A stretch of DNA of 64,000 nt from assembly GCA_022478985.1 (NCBI GenBank), contig JAKSZP010007898.1, positions 62,001 to 126,000 on the forward strand, in the 5' to 3' direction. A model generated the notes under the pieces. That model ran no database searches. It was not told where the DNA came from and saw only the letters and a list, made by a program, of their open reading frames with translations. This stretch comes from Massospora cicadina. Lineage: Eukaryota; Entomophthoromycota; Entomophthoromycetes; Entomophthorales; Entomophthoraceae. Positions 33,600 through 43,619 of the stretch are shown piece by piece. Position 1 is the stretch's first letter. Every line of letters starts with the position of its first letter. The position numbers were made by a program, and so were the translations under genes.

Positions 33600-34020
33600 G
33601 TAACGTGATGTCATATGAGATGTTTCTAATTATGGCAATAAGTTACTAGGGAAAGTAACATTAATGCAACAGAACGTGAAGTGGATAACATATAATTGCG
33701 TTCACCCAGCTCAGAAGTGGAGCTCCTAGTGAAGCGAATTGAAGATACTCAAGATTTGGGAAAAGGACTTGCAGCCTAGATATGAAACTACCAAGTGCTG
33801 CAAGCAAACCTGTTCCACCAGATATTTACTTATAAAGATTATCAACAGGCCAACTCAGGTTGAATTTGGGTCCACTTGAAATAGTCCCAAGGATCAGCAT
33901 ACCAACTTGGGTTGAAAATGGGTCCACTTGAAATAGTCTTGAGGAGTGAGGTATTAGATGTGACACTAGATGAGACACTGAATGAAGCTAATGAGGCTAG
34001 ATCAACCAGTGTGATTAAGG
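33600..34020 (+). pseudogene. B2 gag remnant before C
   Basis: Short coding-like pieces, one being a 38-codon stretch from 33912 (LEIVLRSEVLDVTLDETLNE). A direct repeat of about 40 bp with 52-bp spacing (33852 and 33904, GGGTCCACTTGAAATAGTC in both) lies inside and, not being a multiple of three, shifts the frame. The capsid seen in B1 is not readable here. Confidence 0.4.
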
Positions 34021-34024
34021 GGTC

Positions 34025-34501
34025 TGTTGATTCTTGGCATATAGGCTTGATTCCGCCGAGTCAGTTTACACAAGTATTAGCCACTGAGCAACCAAATTGG
34101 ATGATATGAAAATTGTTGACTTTTTAATAAAACTCAATAGACTATATATGGAGCAATCGCCCTTATTTTGACCTTTATTAAACTTATATCAATCGCAGAA
34201 TTATCTGAAATCACCTAATCACTGGAAAGACCTCCTCTTCAATACTCAGTATGACTCTATATATCTCGGTTCCCCAGCTGGATGCATCCTTGGCTTGGTA
34301 GTCTTCTATTTAGTCTTCCCTTTTCTAGAAGCTCTCATTTATATCTAATCTTGGCGTAATTTCCCTTGATTCGCTGAATGATTGACATTTCAATTGATTA
34401 TTATTCATATAACTTCCCTGTCAATCTCAAGACTTGTCTCAATGCATACTCTGATCCGCCAATATAGGTAGCATATTGTCCAGTCATATCAACTTCCAAC
34501 A
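34025..34501 (-). repeat. 3' LTR of C
   Basis: 477 bp; on the minus strand starts TGTTGGAAGTTGATATG at 34501 and ends GAATCAACA at 34025. Partner 47737-48213. Confidence 0.9.
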
Positions 34502-34502
34502 T

Positions 34503-34514
34503 TACCCCCCTTTG
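34503..34514 (-). promoter_or_regulatory. Polypurine tract of C
   Basis: Minus strand AAAGGGGGGTAA directly before the 3' LTR. Confidence 0.75.
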
Positions 34515-34519
34515 ACGGA

Positions 34520-35562
34520 TGATAGGCTCTTACTGTTTATATGCTTAAAGAAACTTTGCATGAACTCGATTGATAATATGACCCCCCGCAGGTTCCTTAA
34601 TAGTGTAGACATCCATGCCAGTCTTCTCAATTATCTCAAATGTCCCAGCCCAGATGTTGTAGAGCTTATTTTTTCGACCAAATCCATGCTGGTCGTGGAA
34701 TAAGACATGGTCTCCTACAGTGAACAGCAAAAGTCTGCTCTGTCGCTTCTGATCAGCTGCTTGATCAATAATCTTCTTGGCCAAACTAGTGGAGTAGGCT
34801 TCTGTTTGAAGCTTGATCAATGTATCTGTGAGTTGATTCAGATATCTCTGAGGGTCCACCCCACCAGTATCCTCTACACACGAGTAAAGCAAGGCGGGCA
34901 GAGATGGAAGTCGACCATACAGCAGTTGTAAAAGACTTTACCAGTGGATGAATGATAGCTGATATTATACACAAACACAGCTGTAGGTAGAAGGGCACTC
35001 CATTCTGAGGGTCGATCCTTTACCAATTTATGGAGTATGTTCACTAGGGTTCCTTTGACCCGCTCCACCACTCCATTTGATTCCAGTTATACGGGGTGGT
35101 CAAAACCCCGCGGATTGCCATCAACTCATTCAACTTTGGCAGGATGTGTGAAGTGAAATTGGTTCCGTTATCTGTTAGAATGAACTGCGGGCAGCTGTGT
35201 CGCTTTATAACACACTCCATAATAAACTTGGTAGTGGTGACTGCACCCAAGTCGTTAATGGCCCTGGCCACCACCCATTAAGTCAAATGATCAATGGCGA
35301 CAATTTAATATAAATGGTTTGATTGGTGCAAGTCAGCAGAGGTCCCACTAATTAATGAAAATGGTGTGCCAGGCGACTGGGGTTTAACCAACTGGTATGT
35401 GGTCTTCTTGTGGAAAGGCTTTTCCACTTGACACTGATGGCAACAACTAACCATTTCCAATACATCATAATGCATGCTCTCCCAGTAGTATTGAGGTCAC
35501 AAAAACCCCAGTGTTTTCTGCAATCCTCCATGACCTACAGCCCGATGAGCATCCATAATAAT
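34520..35562 (-). pseudogene. Element C integrase
   Basis: Down from 35562: zinc-binding domain AHRAVGHGGLQKTL and CCHQCQ (35545-35430), core IVAIDHLT (35305-35280, first D), FILTDNGTNFTSHILPKLNE (35190-35130, second D), third acidic region near 35075-35040 (NGVVERVKGTL after a frame change) and the C-terminal end AGTFEIIEKTGMDVYTIKEP (34650-34590). This end matches A and G. Frame changes occur near 35280, 35080 and 34890. Integrase joins cDNA to the host chromosome. Confidence 0.85.
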
Positions 35563-35567
35563 CACAG
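35563..35567. repeat. Target duplication of D-family solo LTR
   Basis: CACAG, identical to 36464-36468 on the other side of the solo LTR. Confidence 0.85.
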
Positions 35568-36463
35568 TGTCAAGAGAGTGTCTGTAACTCTCTTGTTCCC
35601 AGCAAGGTGTTGTGGGACGCGAACCCACATTGCTAGGGAACTAGCCGTTAAGAGAATGGGAAATAGGACACCTAGAATGATGCTTGAGCAGAAGGTAACC
35701 CAAGCGAGGGAGTAAAGCACCACATATGAGAACAGGTAAGTAAGAAAACCCCCAACTTGAGTAGACACCAACGGGGAGTCCATAGTTGAGGGTAACTTGG
35801 CGCGATTAGTCTTGGGTGTATTGGTCTGGAGGGGACCTGAACGGCCCAGGAAAGCACCTGGGATTCGTGTAAATGGTGATAATAGGTAGTGGCCCACATA
35901 GCTGAAGACTTCCCTGAAGAGGTCCACCACCATGTTCGCCCAAGGAACCATTGTAAAAAACGTAAAATAATGGGTGAATTTATTAAAGAAAAGTTGACCA
36001 ACAAGGAATTTTGGTCACAAAAACATATTTTAAAGTGGGCCGGGGAAATTCAGGTTCTGCGGAAGTGCGCCCAAGCCTTGACGCTAAAATAAACAGATGC
36101 TTTCGTCCATTTTAGTAAAATACACTGAAAGTGCCTTCACTCGAGTAATTGATTGAAGCCATATTTTAACTGAGCTTAAAATTTCATAGCTAGAGCGGGA
36201 CTCAAACACTTGCTCTCCAACCAAGCGAATTGAACTGTCTTTGTTTATAACATAAATCATTCGTTTTAGGGCCTGAGCCGAGATAAGAGGCTGGGCGTTT
36301 TGCACCCCATTAGCATCAACCTGGGCATGCTTAGCTTGCACCCAGCGTTGATCTAAGGTGTATTTCAGGTCAGGAAGAGCCTGAAGTTTCACCTTCTGGG
36401 CCTCCTGTCGCCCAGCCTTATCTCTAGCATCTGTTCATACTATAATGTCATCCAACCATGACA
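35568..36463 (-). repeat. Solo LTR of the D (chromovirus) family
   Basis: 896 bp, reversed relative to D. Matches the D LTR from its start (CATTATAGTATGAACAG area at 36463) to its end (GAGTTACAGACACTCTCTTGACA, 35568). Exact CACAG target duplication on both sides and no internal region, so it is a product of LTR-LTR recombination. It splits C between RNase H and integrase. Its predicted transcript start GTTGGTCAACT (minus, 35992-36002) is a perfect complement of the D primer site. Minus-strand frames here (for example 36084-36392) are LTR sequence, not genes. Confidence 0.9.
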
Positions 36464-36468
36464 CACAG

Positions 36469-37009
36469 GTCTAGCCGGAGGTTTAGGGAAACTCAGCGTC
36501 AAGTCTCCAATCCGCTTATATAGTTCTTCCCCATGTAGGAAAGTATCCTCCCTGAGTCCATCTAATACCTTGATCACCTGCAGTGGCTCATCCTGGTATT
36601 TGTTTACCACCATCTTCTCGTACATTATGTAAGCTAAATCTGCCATGATAGCAACCGTTGGCAGCCTGGAAAGATCTGCATTTTGATGTTTTGCTCCTGG
36701 ATGGTGTATAATCTTGAAATCATACACCTGGAGCTTCAGTGCCCAATGGGCGAGCCATCCTTTCGGTTCACTCAGATTCTGCAGCCAGCGCAAGGAACCG
36801 TGGTCTGTCACTACTTGGAATCTTACCCCATTTAGATATACCTGAAACTGTTTGCAAGTGTAGATCACCACTAAACACTCCCACTCAGTAATGGTGTAGT
36901 TCCATTTGTGACAGTTTAAGATTTGACTACAAAATGCAACAGGATGCTCCATGCCATCGTCGTCCTTCTGGGATAATACTGCCCCTATAGCAGAGAGGGA
37001 TGCGTCCAT
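36469..37009 (-). pseudogene. Element C RNase H
   Basis: 189-codon open frame starting MDASLSAIGAVLSQKDDDG (catalytic D), with NYTITEWECLVVIYTCKQF (catalytic E) and FQVVTDHGSLRWLQNLSE (catalytic D), then KHQNADLSRLPTVAIMADL. All main catalytic acids are visible. The last codons run into the solo LTR, so the true join continues at 35562. Confidence 0.88.
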
Positions 37010-37185
37010 TTACACTATGAACTGTTTGTAAAAGTTGGGATATTGCAAAATGGGGGCACTTGCTAATACGGTTTGCAACACGTCAAAAGCATTATGGCAT
37101 TGTTCCATCCAATTGATAGAAGCATTTTTTCTTTAACAACTTGAAAAGTGGAGTCCTGATGCAACTGAAATTGGGAAATGAACTG

Positions 37186-37878
37186 TTAGTAGTACCTGAC
37201 CATCCCCAAAAACACTTGAATATTCCGCTTATTACCTGGGCAAGTCACCTTGCTTATCGCTTCCACCTTAGCCAGCTGCAGTTTAAGCCCATTTGAATCC
37301 ATGACAAACCTGAGGTATTCTAATTGTTCTTTAAAGAAATGACACTTCCGAGGCTTAATTTTGATATTAGCAGTAGCAAGATGACGGAACACTTGTTCCA
37401 AGTGAGTGAGGTGCTCTGTAAATGTCCATGAGAACACATTGATATCATCAAGATAAACTAAGATGCAGGACATCTTTAAATCACCTAAAAGCGTATCCAT
37501 GGCATGCTGGAATGTATCCAGGGCGTTGCACAACCCTTGTGGCATGTGAGTAAGCTGGAATAACCCTCTCAAAATGATGATAGCGCATTTCTCCCATTCT
37601 GCTGATGGCAAATCGATCTGCCAGTACCCCAAGATCAGATCCATGGCAGAAAAATAATTCGCCCCACCTAATTGGTCCAACGCGTTGTTAATCCGCAGAA
37701 GAGGGTAGGAATCCTTTTTTGTTATGTTATTGAGTTTGCAATAGTCAATAACCACTCGATTTGAGCCATCTTTTTTCTTTACAATGTGCACATGTGATGC
37801 CCATGGACTGTTTGATGGCTCTAGCATCCCTTGCATGATAAGTTTACCCACCTCGTCAGAGACAACCTCTTCCACCAC
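37186..37878 (-). CDS. Element C reverse transcriptase
   Basis: 230-codon open frame. SNSPWASHVHIVKKKDGSNR, then YFSAMDLILGYWQIDLPSAE (first catalytic D), MPQGLCNALDTFQHAMDTLL, and YLDD at 37455-37441 (LVYLDDINVFSWTF), all present, ending in the thumb and LGMVRYY. It is part of a Gag-Pol that is broken elsewhere, so it is not expressed as an independent gene. The open frame and intact YLDD make it the best preserved RT in the window. The tether between it and RNase H (37185-37010) is out of frame. Confidence 0.85.
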   Translation of the reverse strand: MVEEVVSDEVGKLIMQGMLEPSNSPWASHVHIVKKKDGSNRVVIDYCKLNNITKKDSYPLLRINNALDQLGGANYFSAMDLILGYWQIDLPSAEWEKCAIIILRGLFQLTHMPQGLCNALDTFQHAMDTLLGDLKMSCILVYLDDINVFSWTFTEHLTHLEQVFRHLATANIKIKPRKCHFFKEQLEYLRFVMDSNGLKLQLAKVEAISKVTCPGNKRNIQVFLGMVRYY

Positions 37879-37927
37879 TTTTGATTATCTAATAGGTCAT
37901 AATCAAATGGGAGGGTGATCCCCATAT

Positions 37928-38460
37928 CTATCCAATGTACCACCCCTTAAGCGCACCCCAAATCATGATCATCATGTGCGAAAATATCCCAATACTTTTC
38001 AAATAATGCCATAGCCTTACTTGCTGTTCCGTCAATAAGCCAGTAAGTGCTTCCCAAAGAACCACAGCCAATACTCTGAACGATGAGCATGTCAGTAGTA
38101 TGAGATCCTTCCACAAGCCAAAATCATGAATATGGCAAACTTCCTCTATAGGAGCTAAGTGTAAGTGAATCACCACTTGGTGCCACTGAATTGGTATTGT
38201 CTCCTTCTGTAAATTTGCTAGCAGCACTCTCACCTCCCCATTCCCAGGGAGCAGTAGCCCTGGAACCACATGTGGTTCAAGCTGTGTGTGCTGGTTAAGC
38301 GCCATTTTTCCCCATAAATCCCTATAGGGACATCAATTTTGAGCTCAGTCCCTACTATGCATTGGTGTCCAGATGGTAGGCTCAAAGCACTTGCTGCCTG
38401 AAGCGGAATCCCTTTGTACTCATAAATCTGGTTGGGGAGGGCCCTGGTTCACCACTTCGT
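37928..38460 (-). pseudogene. Element C dUTPase-like module
   Basis: Starts with IYEYKGIPLQAASALSLPSG (38440-38385) and TELKIDVPIGIYGEKW (38365-38315), which follow a trimeric-dUTPase N-terminal half, then after a frame change PGLLLPGNGEVRVLLANLQK (38265-38205) and QVVIHLHLAPIEE. At motif 3, where E has GVLDPAYKG, C reads GLLLPGNGE: the aspartate and tyrosine are absent, so only the fold could survive. The distal part contains YLKSIGIFSH, then DLGCA, the linker before RT. Confidence 0.6.
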
Positions 38461-38463
38461 TTG

Positions 38464-39213
38464 TCAATAATGAACAGGAATCACTCCATCACTGTACGCT
38501 AGATTAATTTGACTAGAGAGTAACAGATCTGTTGGGATTCCACAAGTGGTAAAACAAATAGGTATCTGTTGTCCTAAAATATTAAGAGTTTCCTCCGCTA
38601 TATTTATCACAACACCAAATTTCCTCATAAATGCTGCGCCAATCAACATGTCATAGTTGTTATTTGGAAGAACCACCACTGGAGCAGAAGCCTGAACTGA
38701 CCCAAATCGTAAAGACATTACACTATATGCTCCTTCTGACACAGTGCTGTGCGTCCCCATGGTCCCATATACTACTTGATGGTCCGCATCCAGTTTTAAC
38801 AGAAGCTTAGCCACCAACCTGGTAGAGACTATGTTCACAGTGGCTCCCGTGTCTATGATAGTGTGGATTTTTGTGTTTTGAACGAAAATGTCACTGTAAG
38901 TGAATTTCGAGTAAGAAGAACCATCAATGTTTATTACATGTACGTCCAAGGGCTTTGTGTTACTCAAAAAGTAGGAAATGCCCTTGCTGACCTGTGGATA
39001 CTCACTAGCGATTTTCTCCACTGGAATGGCTACGTTAACCCCTACTAAAGAGGCGACGTCCATTGAAGGATCCGCGTTTATTGTGCCAGTATGTTCCAGG
39101 ATCTGCCATGGATATGGTTTCTGCACGTCCTGGCTGAACTCCAGGCTTGGGGGAGAATTTTTACTTTCAGAACCAGAAGCAGGGATATCTGATGGAAGCT
39201 GTTGACATAACAA
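38464..39213 (-). CDS. Element C aspartic protease frame
   Basis: 249-codon open frame. An unstructured serine-rich N part, then YSDIFVQNTKIHTIIDTGAT with the intact DTGA active site (38853-38842), NIVSTRLVAKLLL, and the second strand VVVLPNNNYDMLIGAAFMRK. The family acts as a dimer to process Gag-Pol. It lies downstream of the knuckle and is followed at once by the dUTPase-like module in another frame. Confidence 0.82.
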   Translation of the reverse strand: MLCQQLPSDIPASGSESKNSPPSLEFSQDVQKPYPWQILEHTGTINADPSMDVASLVGVNVAIPVEKIASEYPQVSKGISYFLSNTKPLDVHVINIDGSSYSKFTYSDIFVQNTKIHTIIDTGATVNIVSTRLVAKLLLKLDADHQVVYGTMGTHSTVSEGAYSVMSLRFGSVQASAPVVVLPNNNYDMLIGAAFMRKFGVVINIAEETLNILGQQIPICFTTCGIPTDLLLSSQINLAYSDGVIPVHY

Positions 39214-39229
39214 ATCACAGATTGATTTC

Positions 39230-40240
39230 TGAATTCTACCTGAAGAGATGCTTGGGAATCGTTAAAAACAAGTGAATTGGACTTAGTGGAGGTAGAGTGT
39301 CCCATCTCTACTCCGCTTGAGCTTTTCCCTGCTCGATTTTCTCAGATGGCATCGCATACACTTGTGGGTTGTTAGGGCAATTACCCACATAATGCCCTCT
39401 TTGTCCGCATTGGAAGCAGGTATTCATAAAAGGTTTACATATATAGCTTGTGGCAGAAGGGCCAGTTTGAAAATTGATGGTATGGTTCCAGGGTCATGGA
39501 TGAACTTGCGGGGTCGTACATAGGCCAAAAAGGGTCTGCCAATCTGTATGATGGACAAATATGTTTCAGCGGTTGATAGCTCTGTTGCTGCGACCCATAT
39601 CCTGAAGAGTTTGGTGCGGAGACAGCAGAGATTTTTTGGGCTACATTAGGGGCGCTGATTGTGGCAGAGAGTCGACGTAAGGTGTTCACAATTTAAATAA
39701 TTCCTGAATCTCAATACAAAACGTGAGACATAGCATTATATAGTTCCTGATATGGTTTGATGGCCGCCATCATTGCTATACTAACATCCTCAGCAGATAA
39801 AATGTTAGCTCCAAGTAGTACATGTGCTTCTGCCAAGAACCGTTCCACAAATTCTAACAGGGTCTCATTTTGGTGAAACTGTATAGTCAGGAAGTCGGCC
39901 TTCCATTGGGCCATCTTGGTTGCACCCCTGAACAGCCGAAGGACAATCGTTATAACTTCTTTATATGATACCAAGCTATTTGGAAGGTAGCAGGTAACTT
40001 AATTAGTGCTTTCCACATCTAAGGCAGACAGCAACAGTTTCGCTTTCCGCTGATCAGAAGCACCTTCCATGGGAAATTCAAATTGCTTGAAGTAACCATA
40101 TAGATTTCCATCACAACTAAAGGGAGGAAGTTTCTCGATCTGAATAGCTTCGCCTTGCTCCAAGCTTCTGCCGCAAGAAGCAGGCGAATTGGTTCCTGAG
40201 CGACCAAGGGAACCACCCCTTGTGAACAATCATATGGCCA
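39230..40240 (-). pseudogene. Element C capsid and nucleocapsid
   Basis: Capsid from about 40140 (LPPFSCDGNLYGYFKQFEFP) through the open frame 39974-39711 (FHQNETLLEFVERFLAEAHV), with one frame change near 39990. Then a glutamine/proline stretch (39600) and a canonical knuckle CFQCGQRGHYVGNC at 39419-39377. Capsid forms the particle; the knuckle packages RNA. The open frames match E and F capsid in layout. Confidence 0.8.
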
Positions 40241-40600
40241 GCAGGATGGACTCAGATCCATCAAAATGGACTCAGAAGAAGTAGTGTCACACGGGGGGTC
40301 CATCTCACCAGCTGAGGGATATTTATTAGCTGATCCATAGCATTCTTCCCCTGAATCACCACTAACTGCACCACTTCCCCTGGCTCTGGCGTTCTCCACA
40401 AAATGTTCATTGATTAACTGCTCCGTTTCAACCAGATAACATCTACACCGTCCATCCTGAAATTCCTGTTGCAGTGTCTCATATTGATGTTGCAATTCCT
40501 GACAGAATTTCTGCTTAACGTTCAGTTTTTGCTCCACTGCTTGTAGTCACAAGAGGGCTTCTATAATTATGTTCTGCATTTGTGTATGCTGATGGCTAGC
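40241..40600 (-). pseudogene. Element C gag coiled coil, second part
   Basis: The frame 40537-40019 begins EQKLNVKQKFCQELQHQYET, with a strong heptad pattern, and ends in an acidic/serine stretch before capsid. It continues the gag interrupted by D at 40605. Upstream part at 46554-47670. Confidence 0.7.
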
Positions 40601-40605
40601 GTTAC
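40601..40605. repeat. Left target duplication of D
   Basis: GTTAC, repeated exactly at 46549-46553. Confidence 0.9.
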
Positions 40606-41034
40606 TGTCATGTGCACATGACATGATAGTGGGGACTGACTCCAAAGATAAGGCTAGGCGCCAGGAGGCCCAGAAGATAAAGCTACAGGCCCTTCCTGAC
40701 CTGAGGCATACCCTAGACCAACGCTGGGTATAGGCAAAATATGCCCAGGTTGGTACTAATGGGGTGCCAAATGCCCAGCCCCTCACATCAGCCCATGCGT
40801 TAAAACGGACGGTCTACTGAATTAACATGGATGGTTCCATTTGGTTCATCAAGGAACGGGGTTTCAAAACCCATTCCATTTTTGAAACAATGCGTTTGGG
40901 TCAAATCCAACTTCAATTGATCACTCAAGTGAATTCAGTTCCAGCTTAATTAACTAATTTGGACGGTAGCATTGCCCTACTAGTGGGTCAGTTCTTGGGC
41001 CCACTGAAGCAAACCCCTTATTCCCCCGTCCAAG

Positions 41035-41042
41035 TTTAAATA
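41035..41042 (+). promoter_or_regulatory. TATA-like box in D LTR
   Basis: TTTAAATA, about 30 bp before the 11-mer GTTGGTCGACT. The solo LTR has the same pair at the same spacing. Confidence 0.55.
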
Positions 41043-41066
41043 TGTTTTTCCTGACCAACATTCCTT

Positions 41067-41077
41067 GTTGGTCGACT
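41067..41077 (+). promoter_or_regulatory. Predicted mRNA 5' end and self-primer of D
   Basis: GTTGGTCGACT can pair with all 11 bases of the primer site AGTTGACCAAC (41461-41471), with one G-U pair. In Tf1-type elements the first 11 nt of the transcript fold back and prime minus-strand synthesis. Confidence 0.7.
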
Positions 41078-41460
41078 TCTTGAATAAACCTTCTCCCATT
41101 TTACATTTTAAAATTTTAAGATATTTTGAATGCTCCTGTGCGCAAACCTCTTTGAGGAGGTCTTGCGCTCCATTAACCTTGCCATCGCAAATACATTGCA
41201 GCTATCCTCTAGTGCACGGTTGGTTAGCCCAGGTTCCCTCCAACCTGGGTCGCTTACCCCCTTTTGCTTTGTGCACCGCATTGCTTTTGGCGGGTCTTTT
41301 ATTATAGAACTCTCCCTCCTTGCCTAAGTGGTTATTGCTCCAGAACCCTCTGCTGGGCTCTAATTACTTTAGCACCAACAGCTAGTTCCCTGGAGTTGGC
41401 CTTGTGCACCGTGCACTGCCACACTGGGAACAGGAGAGTTATAGACACTCTCCTTACATT

Positions 41461-41471
41461 AGTTGACCAAC
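41461..41471 (+). promoter_or_regulatory. Self-priming primer binding site of D
   Basis: AGTTGACCAAC, two bases after the LTR. It lacks the TGG needed for a tRNA CCA end. Complement of 41067-41077 and, without any wobble, of the solo-LTR sequence at 35992-36002. Confidence 0.72.
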
Positions 41472-42240
41472 CTCTTAACTTTATGTGCATAAACTTTCTC
41501 TGTGTGGAACTTTTCTGAAGTGGGAACAGTGGGCTCCAGCTGTGGGGTTTGGCTGTCATTAGCCGCACTACAGTTTCCTCCTTTTCTCGATAATTGGAGC
41601 AATTTGGCATTATTATGGTTGCCTCCAACTGGAAAATATCCACCCTTCCTGCTTGTAACTGGTGGACATAAACGCTTCGAGTTCCAAAAATCATGATTCC
41701 CTGACTTTCCGCCAAACTTGTCACTTTCAATCTAATCAAATGAGTTTTACGTCACCTGCACTTTCAGATGATGCTGTCGGATTTGGCGCAGATGGGCCTG
41801 GGGGTGTTGGCCTTAGATAACGTCAGGCATTCTGTTGTGATCAAAGGATAGGGTTGTTCGCGTCTGAAAACGCGTTTTATAACGAAAACCTGGTCTCTAC
41901 CTCTGAACCATTTATTAATTCATATGGCCTGGATGAGGACCCTATTACATTATATCAGATTACCCCTAAAAACCCACGTTTGACCTCTACCATGATCCGG
42001 AGCACTCAGGAAGTGGAGAAGGAACTTCGTCTAAAATATGATTAAGTATATGCACCTGCAGATGGCATGGTGGGTATGTGGCCTCAGTATTAAGAGTAGC
42101 CAACTATCCCTCCCCCTTTTTGATTCCAAAACAGATTCTGATGGCTTGCTTGAGCCAGAGGAAGAAATTTCTGGTGAGGTGTTGTCATTACCATATATAA
42201 AGACCATTCCGGGTATTTTGTACTGACATCTACCTTCTCC
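41472..42240 (+). pseudogene. D gag region, reduced
   Basis: Only short frames: MSFTSPALSDDAVGFGADGP from 41741, FASENAFYNENLVSTSEPFI (41853-42045) and a 62-codon frame at 42038-42223. No capsid-like domain and no CCHC knuckle. About 770 bp stands where chromoviruses usually carry a gag of roughly twice that or more. An internal deletion is the simplest reading. Confidence 0.45.
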
Positions 42241-42540
42241 TCCCCTTTAGGGAAGCTCACCACTACTATTTTGGTGGAACTGGCGCCTCTGGAAACTTTA
42301 TGGACCAGTACCTAGCCGACTACCTTGGACTGAGTTACTTGCCAGGTGATATGGTTAGGGGAGGGGCGTCCCAAGGTATTCCCACTATGAAGATCATTGG
42401 GGCAGTGGAGTATCAGGTTGGCAAGTACCACTTGTCTACTTCAGTGCGGTCAAAAACCTCCTGTTCCCTATCATTTTGGGTGTGGAGTGATGGCGAAAGT
42501 TTAGCGTTAGAACCAATCTGAAGGAGAATAACCTGTCCAT
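42241..42540 (+). pseudogene. D protease remnant
   Basis: YFGGTGASGNFMDQYLADYL near 42265-42325 matches the chromoviral protease active-site strand, with DTGAS changed to GTGAS, so it is inactive. The following VEYQVGKYHLSTSV (42408-42450) fits the next protease strands. Confidence 0.6.
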
Positions 42541-42544
42541 CACC

Positions 42545-43440
42545 ATGAAGAATGGTCGCACATTCATTGTGCCTTTGTTGGAAGAGAATGCCCAGGGTGA
42601 ATTGCCCCACTGGCCCCACCTTCTCCTGTATCGCCTTGCCTCATTGTGGAAGCCCTCAGTGGAAGTTCTTATACCTTCTTGCTTAGAGGGTTTGGAATCC
42701 TCTTTTGATGCAGCATCTGCCAACGCACTCCCTGAGCACTCCGAGTTTGATTGTGACTTCAAGATCACAGTGGATCTGGCGCGTATATCTTCCCCCATTT
42801 ACCCTTTGACTGTCCAGGAGGAAGAGGCGTTGGAAGTGTGGGTGAAGGAACAGTTAGCCAAAGATGCGATTTTTCAGCGTACCTCCCCTGTATGCTCCCC
42901 ACTTCTCTTTGTGGAGAAGTCTGATGGTACTTTATGCCTGTGCATATACTATGGGAACCTCAACAACGTCACTGTACCAGATCTACATCCCATCCTTTTT
43001 AGTTTCTAAGATTGCGCGCTATGTGGAGAAGGCGAAGGTCTTCTCCAAGTTGGATTGCCTCAATGCGTTAAAAAATCTGGATAAAGAAGGGCCAGGAGTG
43101 GTTAACTGCCTTCCACACCAGAAAAGGAATATTCCAGTTTCAGGTCATGCCCTTTGGGCTTAAGAATGCTTCTGCTATCTTTCAACGCCGCATTGATGCA
43201 GCATTGGAGGAACTGTTAGGGGTATGCGCGGTTGCCTACATGGATGATATCTTGGTGTTTTCCCCTGATCAGGAGTCCCATGCAGTCCACCTTTGGCAAG
43301 TGGTGGAACGGTTAAAGGCAGCCATCCTGACGTTGAAGATTATCAAGTGTGTATTTCAAGTCCCAGGTCACTTTTCTGGGCAACGTCATGTTTGACCAGG
43401 GACACATGATAACTCCAGATCAGGAAAAGTTTATTCGTAA
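42545..43440 (+). pseudogene. D reverse transcriptase
   Basis: The 154-codon frame 42545-43006 ends in the RT N terminus: YPLTVQEEEALEVWVKEQLA and SPVCSPLLFVEKSDGTLCLC, typical of chromoviruses. After frame changes, MPFGLKNASAIFQRRIDAAL (43147) and VAYMDDILVFSPDQ with an intact YMDD (43237-43248). About three frame changes lie between 43006 and 43147. Confidence 0.9.
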
Positions 43441-43619
43441 GTGGCCTACCCCCACCTCAGTCTAGGAATTGAGGAGCTTTTTGGGGACTTGTACGTTCCT
43501 CAAAAAGTTCACTCACAATCTGTCTGAGGTGGCGGTCCCTTATACAAGGCTAGCGGTGCCAAGGTGCTTCAGTGGTCCCCATTTTGGAGGATGATTTCCA
43601 AGAAGTGAAGTGCACCCTG

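Larger units (their letters stand above)
40606..41458 (+). repeat. 5' LTR of D
   Basis: 853 bp from the perfect 18-bp palindrome TGTCATGTGCACATGACA to CTCCTTACA. Contains TTTAAATA (41035-41042), predicted start GTTGGTCGACT (41067-41077) and AATAAA (41083-41088). Confidence 0.93.

Noticed and set aside
35562..36004. Overlapping minus-strand frames of 110-129 codons
   Set aside because: Also LTR sequence; two frames are open at once and there is no family match.
36084..36392. 102-codon minus-strand frame
   Set aside because: Lies wholly inside the D-family solo LTR and matches LTR DNA of D, not a protein.
41332..41739. 135-codon minus-strand frame at the D LTR end
   Set aside because: Crosses the LTR/internal boundary and the primer site, antisense to D, with no recognisable domain.
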